Source: Clostridia bacterium
GTDB lineage: Bacteria; Bacillota; Clostridia; Christensenellales; Aristaeellaceae
DNA length: 64,000 bases
Direction: 5' to 3'
Assembly (NCBI GenBank): GCA_017937655.1
Contig: JAGBDE010000038.1
Location: 1 to 64,000, forward strand
Part shown: in pieces, positions 52,741 through 63,248 of the stretch
Numbering within the stretch: position 1 is the first letter of the stretch
Layout of the letters: every line of letters begins with the position of its first letter
Program-made: the position numbers and the translations under genes
The notes under the pieces: model-generated
Database searches by the model: none
Seen by the model: the letters and a program-made list of their open reading frames with translations, nothing else
Told to the model about the DNA's origin: nothing

Positions 52741-53760
52741 TTACGCTTCAAACGCAGGCAGCGTTTCCATGGCGGCCTGGTACTTTTCGATCACTGCGTC
52801 GCACCAGGCGTCGAAGGCCGGATCCGGCTGCTGAAGGGCCTTGTCGGCGTAGATGGCGTCAAGGCACAGGCGCACGCCGTCGTCAAAACGGGTGGTGCAG
52901 ACAAACTCGGGCGCATCCCGCTTGATCTTGCTGTTGTCAAACCAGACGGTGTTGGATTTATCGCCGATGAGGGCGCCCACCATGTCCGGGTACAGCTTGG
53001 CCAGCACGTCGGAAGGAATGTGGACGATGTTGGGCTTCACGTCCATGGCCCGGGCCGTGATGGTCACGATCTGGTCCCAGGTCAGGTGCTCGTCAGAGGT
53101 GATGTGATAGGCGTTGGCGATGGCGTGGGGATTGCCCATGATGCCGCAGAAACCCTTGGCAAAATCGCTGTTGTGGGTGACGGTCCACAGACTGGTGCCG
53201 TCGCCGGGAACGATGACCGGCTTGCCCTGGCGGATGCGCTCAATGACCTGGAAGGAGCCGTTCTTGCCGTGGATGGGCATGGGAACGCTGCGCTGGTCAT
53301 AGGTATGGCTGGGCCGGACGATGGTCACCGGGAAGCCGTTTTCACGGAATTCCTTCATGAGGCGCTCCTCGCAGGCGGCCTTGTTGCGGCTGTACTCCCA
53401 GTAGGGGTTGATGAGGGGCGTGGACTCGGTAATGACGGGATCCACCAAAGGCTTCTGGTAGGCGGAAGCGGAAGAGATGAAGATGTACTGCTCCGTGCGG
53501 CCGCTGAACAGGCGGATGTCCCGCTCCAGCTGTTCCAGGGTGAACACGATGAAGTCGGCCACCACGTCAAAGTGGATGCCCTCAATCAGCTTGAGAACGG
53601 CTTCCTCGTCGTTAATGTCGCACTTGAGGGAGATGGCGCCCTCGGGCAGGGGCTGGTTGCCACGGTTGAGCAGGTACAGCTCCCAGCCTTTCTGGACGCA
53701 GAGCTTGGAAATGGCCATGGAAATGGTGCCGGTACCGCCGATGAACAACGCTTTTTTCAT
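52741..53760 (-). CDS. NAD-dependent epimerase/dehydratase
   Basis: A 339-residue extended-SDR protein. The nucleotide-binding motif is GGTGTISMAISKLC near the N-terminus (an altered GxxGxxG), with the expected YxxxK replaced by WEYSRNKAA (Tyr and Lys in place). Sequence parts such as FISSASAYQ and NAYHITSDEHLTWDQIV resemble plant CSP41-like and bacterial NAD-dependent epimerase-type proteins. The ATG at 53760 has a GGAGGAG site. Substrate not known, possibly a nucleotide sugar. Single gene with own promoter and terminator. Confidence 0.82.
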   Translation of the reverse strand: MKKALFIGGTGTISMAISKLCVQKGWELYLLNRGNQPLPEGAISLKCDINDEEAVLKLIEGIHFDVVADFIVFTLEQLERDIRLFSGRTEQYIFISSASAYQKPLVDPVITESTPLINPYWEYSRNKAACEERLMKEFRENGFPVTIVRPSHTYDQRSVPMPIHGKNGSFQVIERIRQGKPVIVPGDGTSLWTVTHNSDFAKGFCGIMGNPHAIANAYHITSDEHLTWDQIVTITARAMDVKPNIVHIPSDVLAKLYPDMVGALIGDKSNTVWFDNSKIKRDAPEFVCTTRFDDGVRLCLDAIYADKALQQPDPAFDAWCDAVIEKYQAAMETLPAFEA

Positions 53761-53828
53761 ACAAAAACTCCTCCTTGAAATGCAAAGGCAGTCCCCTTGC
53801 ATACAGTTTGTTATTTTTCCTTGCAATG

Positions 53829-53857
53829 ATTATACCTTTCCCGGCGAAATTCTTCAA
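53829..53857 (-). promoter_or_regulatory. Promoter of the epimerase gene
   Basis: TTGAAG (53857-53852), 17 bp, perfect TATAAT (53834-53829) on the minus strand, 69 bp before the gene. Confidence 0.75.
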
Positions 53858-53864
53858 GAAAAAC

Positions 53865-53893
53865 TTTACTTTTTTGCACTTTTTGGGTATAAT
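53865..53893 (+). promoter_or_regulatory. Promoter of the ileS T-box transcript
   Basis: TTTACT (53865-53870), 17 bp, perfect TATAAT (53888-53893). Transcription from near 53900 would start just before the T-box stem I. Confidence 0.75.
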
Positions 53894-53900
53894 CTCATCT

Positions 53901-54149
53901 AAGGCTGTGATGAGGACGAAGGCCGCAGGTCTTTTCTCAAGCGAGTCCGGGTTTGGTGCGAGCCGGACGGAAAAGCGCGTACTTCCATCACCTCGGAGCC
54001 GGCTGCTCGAAATCCCCTTGCGGGAGTTGAGATCGGCCCGGGCGCTCCCGATACAGAGCACGCAAGAGTGGACGGCACAGCCGTCAATTCGGGTGGTACC
54101 GCGGAAATATGTTATGTAGATCCGTCCCGTATTCCGGGGCGGATTTTTC
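53901..54149 (+). ncRNA. T-box riboswitch leader of ileS
   Basis: A leader of about 250 nt before ileS. Stem I begins GTGATGAGGACGAAGG and closes near CATCAC (53985-53990). The conserved T-box antiterminator sequence GGGTGGTACCGCGG stands at 54091-54104, where the tRNA acceptor end is read. A competing terminator (ATCCGTCCC / GGGGCGGAT, then TTTTT) follows. Low charged isoleucine tRNA favours read-through. The specifier codon should be an Ile ATC, but its position could not be fixed; ATC occurs at 53987 and 54032 among other places. Confidence 0.9.
54120..54149 (+). terminator. T-box regulated terminator before ileS
   Basis: Stem ATCCGTCCC (54120-54128) with GGGGCGGAT (54136-54144), followed by TTTTTCT. 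It forms when the antiterminator is not stabilised by uncharged tRNA. Confidence 0.88.
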
Positions 54150-54215
54150 TATGGTCTTCCGTCCCTCCCCGGCCGCCTGGGCGCGGCAATATCATTCACA
54201 AGGAGGAAACCTGTC

Positions 54216-57200
54216 ATGTATCGCAAAGTCCCAACAGACATGAACTTCGTGGAACGTGAAAAAGCCACGCTCCAGCTGTGGAAGGACAAGGACATCATCA
54301 AGAAGAGCTTCCACCATCGCGATGGCTGCGAGCGCTTCACCTTCTTCGACGGCCCCCCCACCGCCAACGGCCGGCCCCACATCGGCCACATTGAGACCCG
54401 CGCCATCAAGGACCTGATCCCCCGTTTCCAGGTCATGAAGGGCAAGGACGTGCTCCGCAAGGCCGGCTGGGATACCCACGGCCTGCCCGTTGAGCTGGAA
54501 GTGGAAAAGATCCTGGGCCTGGACGGCAAGCCCCAGATCGAAGCCTACGGCATCGAGCCCTTCATCGCCGAGTGCAAGAAGAGCGTGTGGAAATACCAGT
54601 CCGAGTGGGAAGAAATGAGCGACCGCGTGGCCTACTGGGCTGACATGGAGCATCCCTACATCACCTACAAGGACGACTATATCGAGTCCGAATGGTGGAG
54701 CCTGAAGACCATCTACGACAAGGGTCTGCTCTACCTGGGCCACAAGATCGCCCCCTACTGCCCCCGCTGCGGCACCGCCCTCTCCAGCCACGAAGTGGCC
54801 CAGGGCTACAAGGAAGTGAAGGAAACTTCCGCCTTTGTGCTGTTCAAAGTCAAGGAAATGGAAAACACCTATTTCCTGGCCTGGACCACCACCCCCTGGA
54901 CCCTGCCCAGCAACCTGGCCCTGTGTGTCAACCCCAAGGACACCTACGCCCGCTTCACCATCGAGGGCAAGACCTACATCATGGCCAAGGCCCTGATGAG
55001 CGCCGTCTTTGGCGACAAGGCTGCTGAGGCTGAGATCCACGCCGAAATGCCCGGCGCCGACCTGGCCGGCATGGAATACGAGCCCCTGTTCAACTTTGCC
55101 GTGGGCAAGCTGGACAAGCCCGCCTGGCGCGTGGTCTGCGACGACTACGTCACCATGACCGACGGCAGCGGCATCGTTCACATCGCCCCCGCCTTTGGTG
55201 AGGACGACAACCGGGTCTGCCGCGAGAACGATATCCCCTTCGTCAACTTCGTGGATACCCAGGGCTGCATGACCGCCGATACCAAGTGGGAAGGCGTGTT
55301 CGTCAAGGACGCTGACAAGCTGATCCTGGAAGATCTGAAGGAGCAGGGCCTGCTGTTTGCCGCCGTTCCCTTCACCCACGATTATCCCTTCTGCTGGCGC
55401 TGCCATCAGCCTTTGCTGTACTACCCCCGTCCCACCTGGTACATCAAGATGACCGCCGTCCGCGATCAGCTGGTTGCCAACAACCGCACCATCAACTGGA
55501 TGCCGGACAACATCAAGGAAGGCCGTATGGGCACCTGGCTGGAGAACGTCCATGACTGGGGCCTGAGCCGCGAACGTTACTGGGGCACTCCCCTGCCCAT
55601 CTGGCAGTGCGAGGACGGCCACATCCACGTCGTCGGCTCCAAGCAGGAGCTGCGGGAAATGGCCACCACCGAGCTGGGCGAGATCGAGCTGCACCGTCCC
55701 TACGTGGATGAGGTTCAGATCACCTGCCCCGAGTGCGGCAAGCCCATGACCCGCGTGAAGGACGTTATCGACTGCTGGTACGATTCCGGCTCCATGCCCT
55801 TCGCCCAGTGGCACTACCCCTTTGAAAACAAGGAGATCTTTGAGCAGCGTTTCCCCGCCGACTTCATCTCCGAAGCCATCGACCAGACCCGCGGCTGGTT
55901 CTATACCCTGGAAGCCATCAGCACCCTGCTGTTTGACCAGTCCCCCTTCAAGAACTGCATCGTCATGGGTCACGTGCAGGACGCCGAGGGCCGCAAGATG
56001 TCCAAGCATCTGGGCAACGTGGTGGATCCCTGGTCTGTGCTGAACAAGCAGGGCGCAGACGCCGTCCGCTGGTATTTCTACACCGCCGGCGCTCCCTGGC
56101 TGCCCAGCCGCTTCAGCGACGAAGCCGTCAACGAAGGCCAGCGCAAGTTCATGGCAACTTTGCAGAACACCTATGCTTTCTTTGTTCTGTATGCCAACAT
56201 CGACAACTTCGACCCCAAGGATCACCCCATGGACAAGGTCACCCTGACCTTGATGGACAAGTGGATCCTCAGCCGCCTGAACAAGCTGATCAAGTCCGTG
56301 GACGACGACCTGACCAACTTCCGCATCCCTGAGTCTGCCCGCAGCATCACCGAGTTTGTGGACGATCTGAGCAACTGGTACGTCCGCCGCTGCCGCGAGC
56401 GTTTCTGGGGCAAGGGCATGGACGATACCAAGGAAGCCGCTTTCGTGACCCTGTACACCGTGCTGACCACCCTCAGCAAGGTCATCGCCCCCTATGTGCC
56501 CTTCATGGCTGAGGATATCTACCAGAACCTGGTGGTGTCCATGTACCCCGACGCCCCCGAAAGCGTCCACCTGTGCGACTTCCCCGTGGCTGATGAAGCC
56601 CTGATCGACGAGGATCTCAACACCCAGATGGCCGCCCTTTTGGAGGTTATCAGCCTGGGCCGCGCCTGCCGCGCTGCCGCCAACCTGAAGGTTCGTCAGC
56701 CTGCGGCCGCCCTGTACGTCAAGGGCACCCATTTCGACGCCGCTTTCAGCGAGCTGGCTGAGGATGAGCTGAACGTGAAGAGCGTTGTCTTCACCGACGA
56801 TGCCCGCGCCTTCACCACCTACAACCTCAAGCCCCAGATGCGTACCCTGGGCCCGAAGTACGGCAAGCTGCTGGGCAAGATCGGCGCACAGCTGAAGACC
56901 ATGGACGGCAACGACGTGGTGGACGCCTTTGCCCGTGGCGAGAATGTGACCTTCGAGCTGGACGGCACCACCGTGGAGCTGGCCAAGGACGACGTCCTCA
57001 CCGAGGCTGTGCAGAAGCCCGGCTTCTCCGCCCAGATCGACGGCGACGTGACCGTTGTGCTGGACTGCAACCTGACCCCCGAGCTCATCGTGGAAGGCTA
57101 CCAGCGCGAGGTCATCTCCAAGCTGCAGACCATGCGCAAGGACGCCGATTTCGACGTGACCGACCGCATCAACGTCACCTACCAGGCTGACGACGAGCTG

Positions 57201-57335
57201 GCCGCCGCCATCGAAGCCGGCCGCGACTTCATCATGCAGAGCGTGCTGGCCCTCACCCTGACCCGCGCCGACAACGACGGCAAGGCCTGGGACGTGAACG
57301 GCAAGAAGGCCACTCTGACCATTACCAAGGCTTAA
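54216..57335 (+). CDS. ileS: Isoleucine--tRNA ligase
   Basis: A 1039-residue class-I synthetase. HIGH is in PTANGRPHIGHIETR, the editing (CP1) domain contains TTPWTLPSNLAL, and the second catalytic loop is GRKMSKHLGNVVDP. The C-terminal anticodon-binding part and ~150-residue tail agree with the long IleRS type 2 form common in Clostridia and Bacteroidetes, which is often less sensitive to mupirocin (established for the family, not tested here). ATG at 54216 follows AAGGAGGAAACC. Expression is under the upstream T-box. Confidence 0.97.
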   Translation: MYRKVPTDMNFVEREKATLQLWKDKDIIKKSFHHRDGCERFTFFDGPPTANGRPHIGHIETRAIKDLIPRFQVMKGKDVLRKAGWDTHGLPVELEVEKILGLDGKPQIEAYGIEPFIAECKKSVWKYQSEWEEMSDRVAYWADMEHPYITYKDDYIESEWWSLKTIYDKGLLYLGHKIAPYCPRCGTALSSHEVAQGYKEVKETSAFVLFKVKEMENTYFLAWTTTPWTLPSNLALCVNPKDTYARFTIEGKTYIMAKALMSAVFGDKAAEAEIHAEMPGADLAGMEYEPLFNFAVGKLDKPAWRVVCDDYVTMTDGSGIVHIAPAFGEDDNRVCRENDIPFVNFVDTQGCMTADTKWEGVFVKDADKLILEDLKEQGLLFAAVPFTHDYPFCWRCHQPLLYYPRPTWYIKMTAVRDQLVANNRTINWMPDNIKEGRMGTWLENVHDWGLSRERYWGTPLPIWQCEDGHIHVVGSKQELREMATTELGEIELHRPYVDEVQITCPECGKPMTRVKDVIDCWYDSGSMPFAQWHYPFENKEIFEQRFPADFISEAIDQTRGWFYTLEAISTLLFDQSPFKNCIVMGHVQDAEGRKMSKHLGNVVDPWSVLNKQGADAVRWYFYTAGAPWLPSRFSDEAVNEGQRKFMATLQNTYAFFVLYANIDNFDPKDHPMDKVTLTLMDKWILSRLNKLIKSVDDDLTNFRIPESARSITEFVDDLSNWYVRRCRERFWGKGMDDTKEAAFVTLYTVLTTLSKVIAPYVPFMAEDIYQNLVVSMYPDAPESVHLCDFPVADEALIDEDLNTQMAALLEVISLGRACRAAANLKVRQPAAALYVKGTHFDAAFSELAEDELNVKSVVFTDDARAFTTYNLKPQMRTLGPKYGKLLGKIGAQLKTMDGNDVVDAFARGENVTFELDGTTVELAKDDVLTEAVQKPGFSAQIDGDVTVVLDCNLTPELIVEGYQREVISKLQTMRKDADFDVTDRINVTYQADDELAAAIEAGRDFIMQSVLALTLTRADNDGKAWDVNGKKATLTITKA

Positions 57336-57350
57336 CCAAACCCTTTGGCA

Positions 57351-57373
57351 GACCCGGGGATATGCCCCGGGTC
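57351..57373 (+). terminator. Probable terminator after ileS
   Basis: GACCCGGGG / CCCCGGGTC with a 5-nt loop, 15 bp after the ileS stop codon. The T-run after it (GCCATTTGTTCATTT) is poor, so termination may be partial. Confidence 0.6.
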
Positions 57374-57469
57374 GCCATTTGTTCATTTAGTCAATTGTTG
57401 TGAAAACCCGCATATCTTGCGCCTTCGGCGCTCGCTATGCTGACACTTGTTTGCGCTGCGGCGCAAGGT

Positions 57470-57500
57470 TTGTGGGCTCTGCCCACACCCGGCAGGGGGA
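57470..57500. repeat. Dispersed repeat A, copy 2
   Basis: TGTGGGCTCTGCCCACACCC followed by GGCAGGGGGA matches 30538-30568 with one base difference, and is extended here by ATGATCCCCCTGCACCC. A small hairpin (GCGCC-ttc-GGCGC) lies just upstream at 57419-57431. The region 57374-57562 holds no gene. Confidence 0.65.
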
Positions 57501-57562
57501 TGATCCCCCTGCACCCTCACTTTTGTCCCCTCCCCACCCCCTTATTCACAGGAGGAAACCAC

Positions 57563-58427
57563 ATGTATCTCTGCGATCAATGGAAAGATTACGAGATCCT
57601 GGACACCGGCGACGGCGAAAAGCTGGAACGCTGGGGCGATATCCTGCTCCGCCGGCCTGACCCCCAGGTGATCTGGCCCAAGGCCCGGCCCGAGCTGTGG
57701 AAAAAGGCCCAGGCTACCTATAACCGCTCCGAGACCGGCGGCGGCCACTGGGATTTCCGGGAAACGCTGCCCGAGCGCTGGACCATCTCCCTGGACGGCC
57801 TGAAATTCTACGTAAAGCCCACCGGCTTCAAGCACACCGGCCTCTTCCCGGAGCAGGCCGCCAACTGGCAATTCATGCAGCGGCAGATTGAGAAGGTGTC
57901 CACCTGGAGCCGTCAGCCCCGCATCCTGAACCTGTTCGCCTACACCGGCGGCGCCACCATGGCCTGCGCCTATACCGGCGCCCACGTCACCCACGTGGAT
58001 GCCGCCAAGGGCATGGTGCTCTGGGCCAAGGAAAACCGCGACCTGACCGGCATTCCCGAGGAAAACACCCGCTTCATCATCGAGGACGCCAAGGCCTTTG
58101 TGCAGCGGGAACTGCGCCGGGGCAACCATTACGACGGCATCCTGATGGATCCCCCCAGCTACGGCCGGGGCCCCGGCGGCGAGGTCTGGAAGCTGGAAAA
58201 CGAGCTGTTCGGCCTGGTGGATCTGTGCGCCCAGGCCATGTCGGACACGCCGCTGTTCTTCCTGATCAACGGCTACACCACCGGCTTCAGCTATTCCGTG
58301 CTGCAGAACATTGCCGAAAAATGCCTGTGCGGCCGCTACGGCGGCAAGGCCGAGGCCGACGAACTGTGCCTGAAGGTCACCTCCGGCGGCGTGCTGCCCT
58401 GCGGTGCAACGGCAAGGTGGACGCCCC

Positions 58428-58435
<8 letters not shown>
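57563..58435 (+). CDS. SAM-dependent rRNA methyltransferase-like protein (RlmI/RlmK class)
   Basis: A 290-residue class-I methyltransferase. SAM-binding motif I is NLFAYTGGATMACAYTG and the catalytic motif is DPPSYGRGP (the D/N-PP-Y/F type used for N- or C-methylation of bases). The N-terminal portion has an unusual short domain (KLERWGDILLRRPDPQVIW) in place of the PUA domain. ATG at 57563 after AGGAGG. It overlaps the RluA-type gene by 8 bp, so the two RNA-modifying genes are coupled. The exact target base is unknown. Confidence 0.82.
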
Positions 58436-60285
<1,850 letters not shown>

Positions 60286-60327
60286 TTCACTCCACGTCAG
60301 GTCGATTTTACCAAGGAGGTCTGCCCC

Positions 60328-60870
60328 ATGAAAAAGATCCTGTTCTGCCTGAGCCTGATCCTGGTTTTCAGCTGCATCGCCCTGCCCTGCCTGGCCGCCC
60401 AGTTTGAAGCCGAAGGCGTGTTCACCATTACCTACGACAAGAACGATTTTGAGGTGGACACCACCAGCTACGCCGACGAAAACGTAGACGACACCTACCA
60501 TTGGTACGGCCTCATCTACAACGACGACTACGCCATTGACATGACCATGTTTGACTACGAGGCTCTGGAAAAGGTCACCCTCTTCACCCTGGATGAGGAC
60601 GAGCGGCAGCAGTACGTGGACTTCATGCTGGACGCCTTCAGCGATGATCACATTCAGTTCATCGGCGCGCTGGACGTGAGCCAGTACAACATCCCCTTCT
60701 ACTTCTTCTCCTGCCAGGATTCTGAGGGCGAGTATCTCTTCGCAGAAACCGTGGTCAAGGGCAAGGCCATCCGCTTTGCCATCTACTACAACGACGCCGA
60801 CCTGGGCGTGGATCAAGACCTTCTGGACAGCCTGACCGTGCTGGTGGGCACCTTCCTGCCCGTAGCCTGA
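60328..60870 (+). CDS. Exported protein of unknown function
   Basis: A 180-residue protein with a signal peptide (MKKILFCLSLILVFSCIALP, then CLAAQ). The mature part is acidic and rich in Tyr, Asp and Phe (ITYDKNDFEVDTTSYADEN) and appears beta-rich. It lies 42 bp after tgt, with an AAGGAGG site, and could be in the same transcript. A Cys occurs near the cleavage site (ALPCLAA), so a lipoprotein form is possible. No family recognised. Confidence 0.7.
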   Translation: MKKILFCLSLILVFSCIALPCLAAQFEAEGVFTITYDKNDFEVDTTSYADENVDDTYHWYGLIYNDDYAIDMTMFDYEALEKVTLFTLDEDERQQYVDFMLDAFSDDHIQFIGALDVSQYNIPFYFFSCQDSEGEYLFAETVVKGKAIRFAIYYNDADLGVDQDLLDSLTVLVGTFLPVA

Positions 60871-60978
60871 TGATTTTTGCCAGCATATCGGCCATGGATT
60901 TTCAAAAGACTATTCATTGGCCGTTCATGGGCTGGTCATAATTTGCTGCTACAATAAGCGCGTAAGGAGGGATACTGC

Positions 60979-62319
60979 ATGACCCGCAAGTTTCTGAAAT
61001 ATTTTGTTTCCATTTCCCTGGCTCTGGTTCTTGCCATCACCGGCGCAGTGGCCCTGATGCAGCGCAATTCCGTCGCATCCGCTGAAACCGCGGCCCCTGT
61101 GACCCTTGTTGAAAGCTCCACCGTGGTGGCCAGCCCCTTCACCGAGGCCGTCAAAAAGGTGCACGGCAGCGTGGTGGGCGTGAACAACTACGCCAATTAC
61201 AGCAGTTACAACAACTACTACAGCAATCCGTTCTATGGCTTTGGCGGCTTCGGCGGCTTTGACTTTGGCTTCGGCGACGGTTTTGGCAATGGCTTTGGCA
61301 ACGACCCCTACGCCATCCGCCCCGATGAGGATAACAGCCGCCAGGTGCTGCAGGGCAGCGGCAGCGGCGTGGTGGTGGCCAAGGGCTTTGTGCTGACCAA
61401 CTACCACGTGGTGGAAGACGCCAGCACCCTGGAAGTCACCGCCGGCGAGGCCACTTACCCCGCCACTCTGGTGGGCCACGATGAAAGCCGGGACATCGCC
61501 GTGCTGAAGGTGGAAAACCTGCCCCTGGAGCCCGTTGTCCTGGGCGACAGCGACGCCCTCAACGTGGGCGACTGGGCCATCTGCATCGGCAATCCGCTGA
61601 GCTTTACCGGCACCACCACCGTGGGCGTGATCTCCGCCCTGAACCGTGAGGTGGAAAGCAGCGGCACAGATCCCTACGGCCGCAAGACCAACGACGTCAA
61701 CCTGATGATCCAGACCGATGCTGCCATCAACTCCGGCAACTCCGGTGGCGGCATGTTCAACGTGGCCGGCGAGCTGGTGGGCATCCCCAGCATGAAGTAC
61801 ACCGGCAGCTACTACTCCTCCGCCACCATCGAGGGCATCGGCATGGCCATCCCGATCAACGTTGCCAAGCCGCTGCTCCGGGAAGTGATCGAGAAGGAAA
61901 ACGCCAATCCCAGCACCTCCGCTCCCCAGAGCGAATCCGCCACCGAGGGCGGCCTGGCTCCCTCCGTGAAGCCCCGCATGGGCGTGAAGGTGACCACCAT
62001 CAACGCCAGCAACTCCAGCTGGGTGGCCAACGGCGCTCTGCCCACCGGCGCATACCTCAGCGAGATCGAGGCCAGTTCCCCCGCCGAGAAGGCAGGCCTT
62101 CTGCCCGGCGACATCGTGGTGGAAGTGGACGGCACCATCATCACCACCTCCACCGAGGTGGTGAACATGCTGCAGGATAAGCAGGCAGGCGATACGGTTG
62201 TCATCAAGTATTTCCGTCTCTCCGGCGATCCTGCATCCTACACCAGCTACGACGACGTGGACGGCGACTACGCCGAGGTCACCGTGGAGCTGGCCATTCT
62301 GGACACCGCTGCGCCGTAA
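60979..62319 (+). CDS. HtrA/DegP-like membrane-anchored serine protease
   Basis: A 446-residue trypsin-like protease. After an N-terminal membrane anchor (VSISLALVLAITGAVALM) and a Tyr/Asn/Gly/Phe-rich linker (codons 69-114), the catalytic triad is His143 (TNYHVVED), Asp172 (SRDIAVLKV) and Ser255 (INSGNSGGGMF). A C-terminal PDZ domain (ASSPAEKAGLLPGDIVVEVDG) follows. HtrA proteins degrade or fold damaged surface proteins. The ATG at 60979 follows AAGGAGG. Expression is probably stress-linked in relatives. No clear promoter was fixed. Confidence 0.92.
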   Translation: MTRKFLKYFVSISLALVLAITGAVALMQRNSVASAETAAPVTLVESSTVVASPFTEAVKKVHGSVVGVNNYANYSSYNNYYSNPFYGFGGFGGFDFGFGDGFGNGFGNDPYAIRPDEDNSRQVLQGSGSGVVVAKGFVLTNYHVVEDASTLEVTAGEATYPATLVGHDESRDIAVLKVENLPLEPVVLGDSDALNVGDWAICIGNPLSFTGTTTVGVISALNREVESSGTDPYGRKTNDVNLMIQTDAAINSGNSGGGMFNVAGELVGIPSMKYTGSYYSSATIEGIGMAIPINVAKPLLREVIEKENANPSTSAPQSESATEGGLAPSVKPRMGVKVTTINASNSSWVANGALPTGAYLSEIEASSPAEKAGLLPGDIVVEVDGTIITTSTEVVNMLQDKQAGDTVVIKYFRLSGDPASYTSYDDVDGDYAEVTVELAILDTAAP

Positions 62320-62341
62320 TGGGACGTGAGGCAAGAGGCGA

Positions 62342-62385
62342 CTTTTCAGAGAAAAGCCCCTCCCGCGCCCTTCCGAAAAGCGCAT
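62342..62385. repeat. Dispersed repeat B, copy 2
   Basis: Begins CTTTTC-aga-GAAAAG and ends CGAAAAGCGCAT, matching 34117-34163 with a few differences. A TTCTTTTGACTC-type block follows at 62482-62506 as it does near 34322. The span 62320-62574 holds no gene. Confidence 0.7.
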
Positions 62386-62574
62386 GATTTTTGCGACTGC
62401 CGCTGCTTTGCGGCAGTCTTTTCTGTATGGAAGACTATCCCCGGCAAAATCCAAGCCCATTGCGGTTTTCTTTTGCTTCTTTTCTTTTGACTCCAAAAGA
62501 AAAGAAGAAGAGTTTCGTTTCAGTTTCTTTTGGAGGAATATACTGGCACAAGTCTTTGCCATGGAGGTGAAACC

Positions 62575-63248
62575 ATGTTCCATATTATGGTCGTGGACGA
62601 CGACAAAAGCACCCGCCTGTACATGAAGGCCCTGCTGACCCAGGCCCATTATACAGTCACCCTGGCAGAGAACGGCCAGGAAGCCCTGGAAGTCATGGAG
62701 AAGGAGCACATCGACCTGGTGGTGCTGGACGTGATGATGCCCAAGATGGACGGCTATCAGTTTACCGAGGAACTGCGCAGCGGAAACAGCACGCTGCCCA
62801 TTCTGATGGTCACGGCAAAACAGCTGCCCGCAGACCGAAAGCTGGGTTACCGGCTGGGCACCAATGATTTCATGACAAAACCCGTGGATGAGGAAGAACT
62901 GCTGATCCGCATCCAAAATCTGCTCCGCATGGCGCAGATTGCCAGCGAGCGGGAGGTTCGATTTGGAAACCTGCTGCTGAAGTACGACGAGTTCAGCGTT
63001 ACCAAGGGCGAGGAAACCATGGTACTGCCTCAGAAGGAATTTCTGCTGCTGTTCAAGCTCCTGTCCAACCCAGGAAAATCTTCACCCGCATCGACCTGAT
63101 GGATGAGATCTGGGGCCATGAATCAGAAACCGGCTGGGAGACCGTAACCGTCCACATCGGCCGGTTGCGCAAGCGGTTTGAATCCTGGGGCGAGTTCGAT
63201 ATCCAGTCCGTCCGCGGACTGGGCTACAAGGCGGTGAAGCGCGCATGA
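62575..63248 (+). pseudogene. OmpR-type response regulator, frameshifted
   Basis: The receiver domain is intact, with acidic pair VVDDDKST, phospho-acceptor Asp52 in VVLDVMMPKMDG and Lys in FMTKPVDEEE. The winged-helix output domain is in frame only up to KLLSNPGK. The run of four A at 63075-63078 appears to lack one A: adding it restores KIFTRIDLMDEIWG, the HIGRLRKRF helix and GLGYKAVKRA to the stop at 63246-63248. As written, the frame ends early at 63099. Either a real inactivating frameshift or a sequencing error. The stop overlaps the kinase start. Confidence 0.85.

Noticed and set aside
54192..57386. Long minus-strand open frame of over 1000 codons opposite ileS
   Set aside because: It mirrors ileS in high-GC sequence, has no Shine-Dalgarno site and its low-complexity Val/Gly/His content is typical of an antisense shadow frame.
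60871..60978. Possible promoter before the HtrA gene (TACAAT at 60952)
   Set aside because: No -35 element at acceptable spacing; the -10-like hexamer alone is not enough.
60949..62916. Minus-strand open frame of 655 codons opposite the HtrA gene
   Set aside because: Crosses the HtrA gene, repeat B and the regulator start; shadow frame with His/Val/Gly-rich composition.
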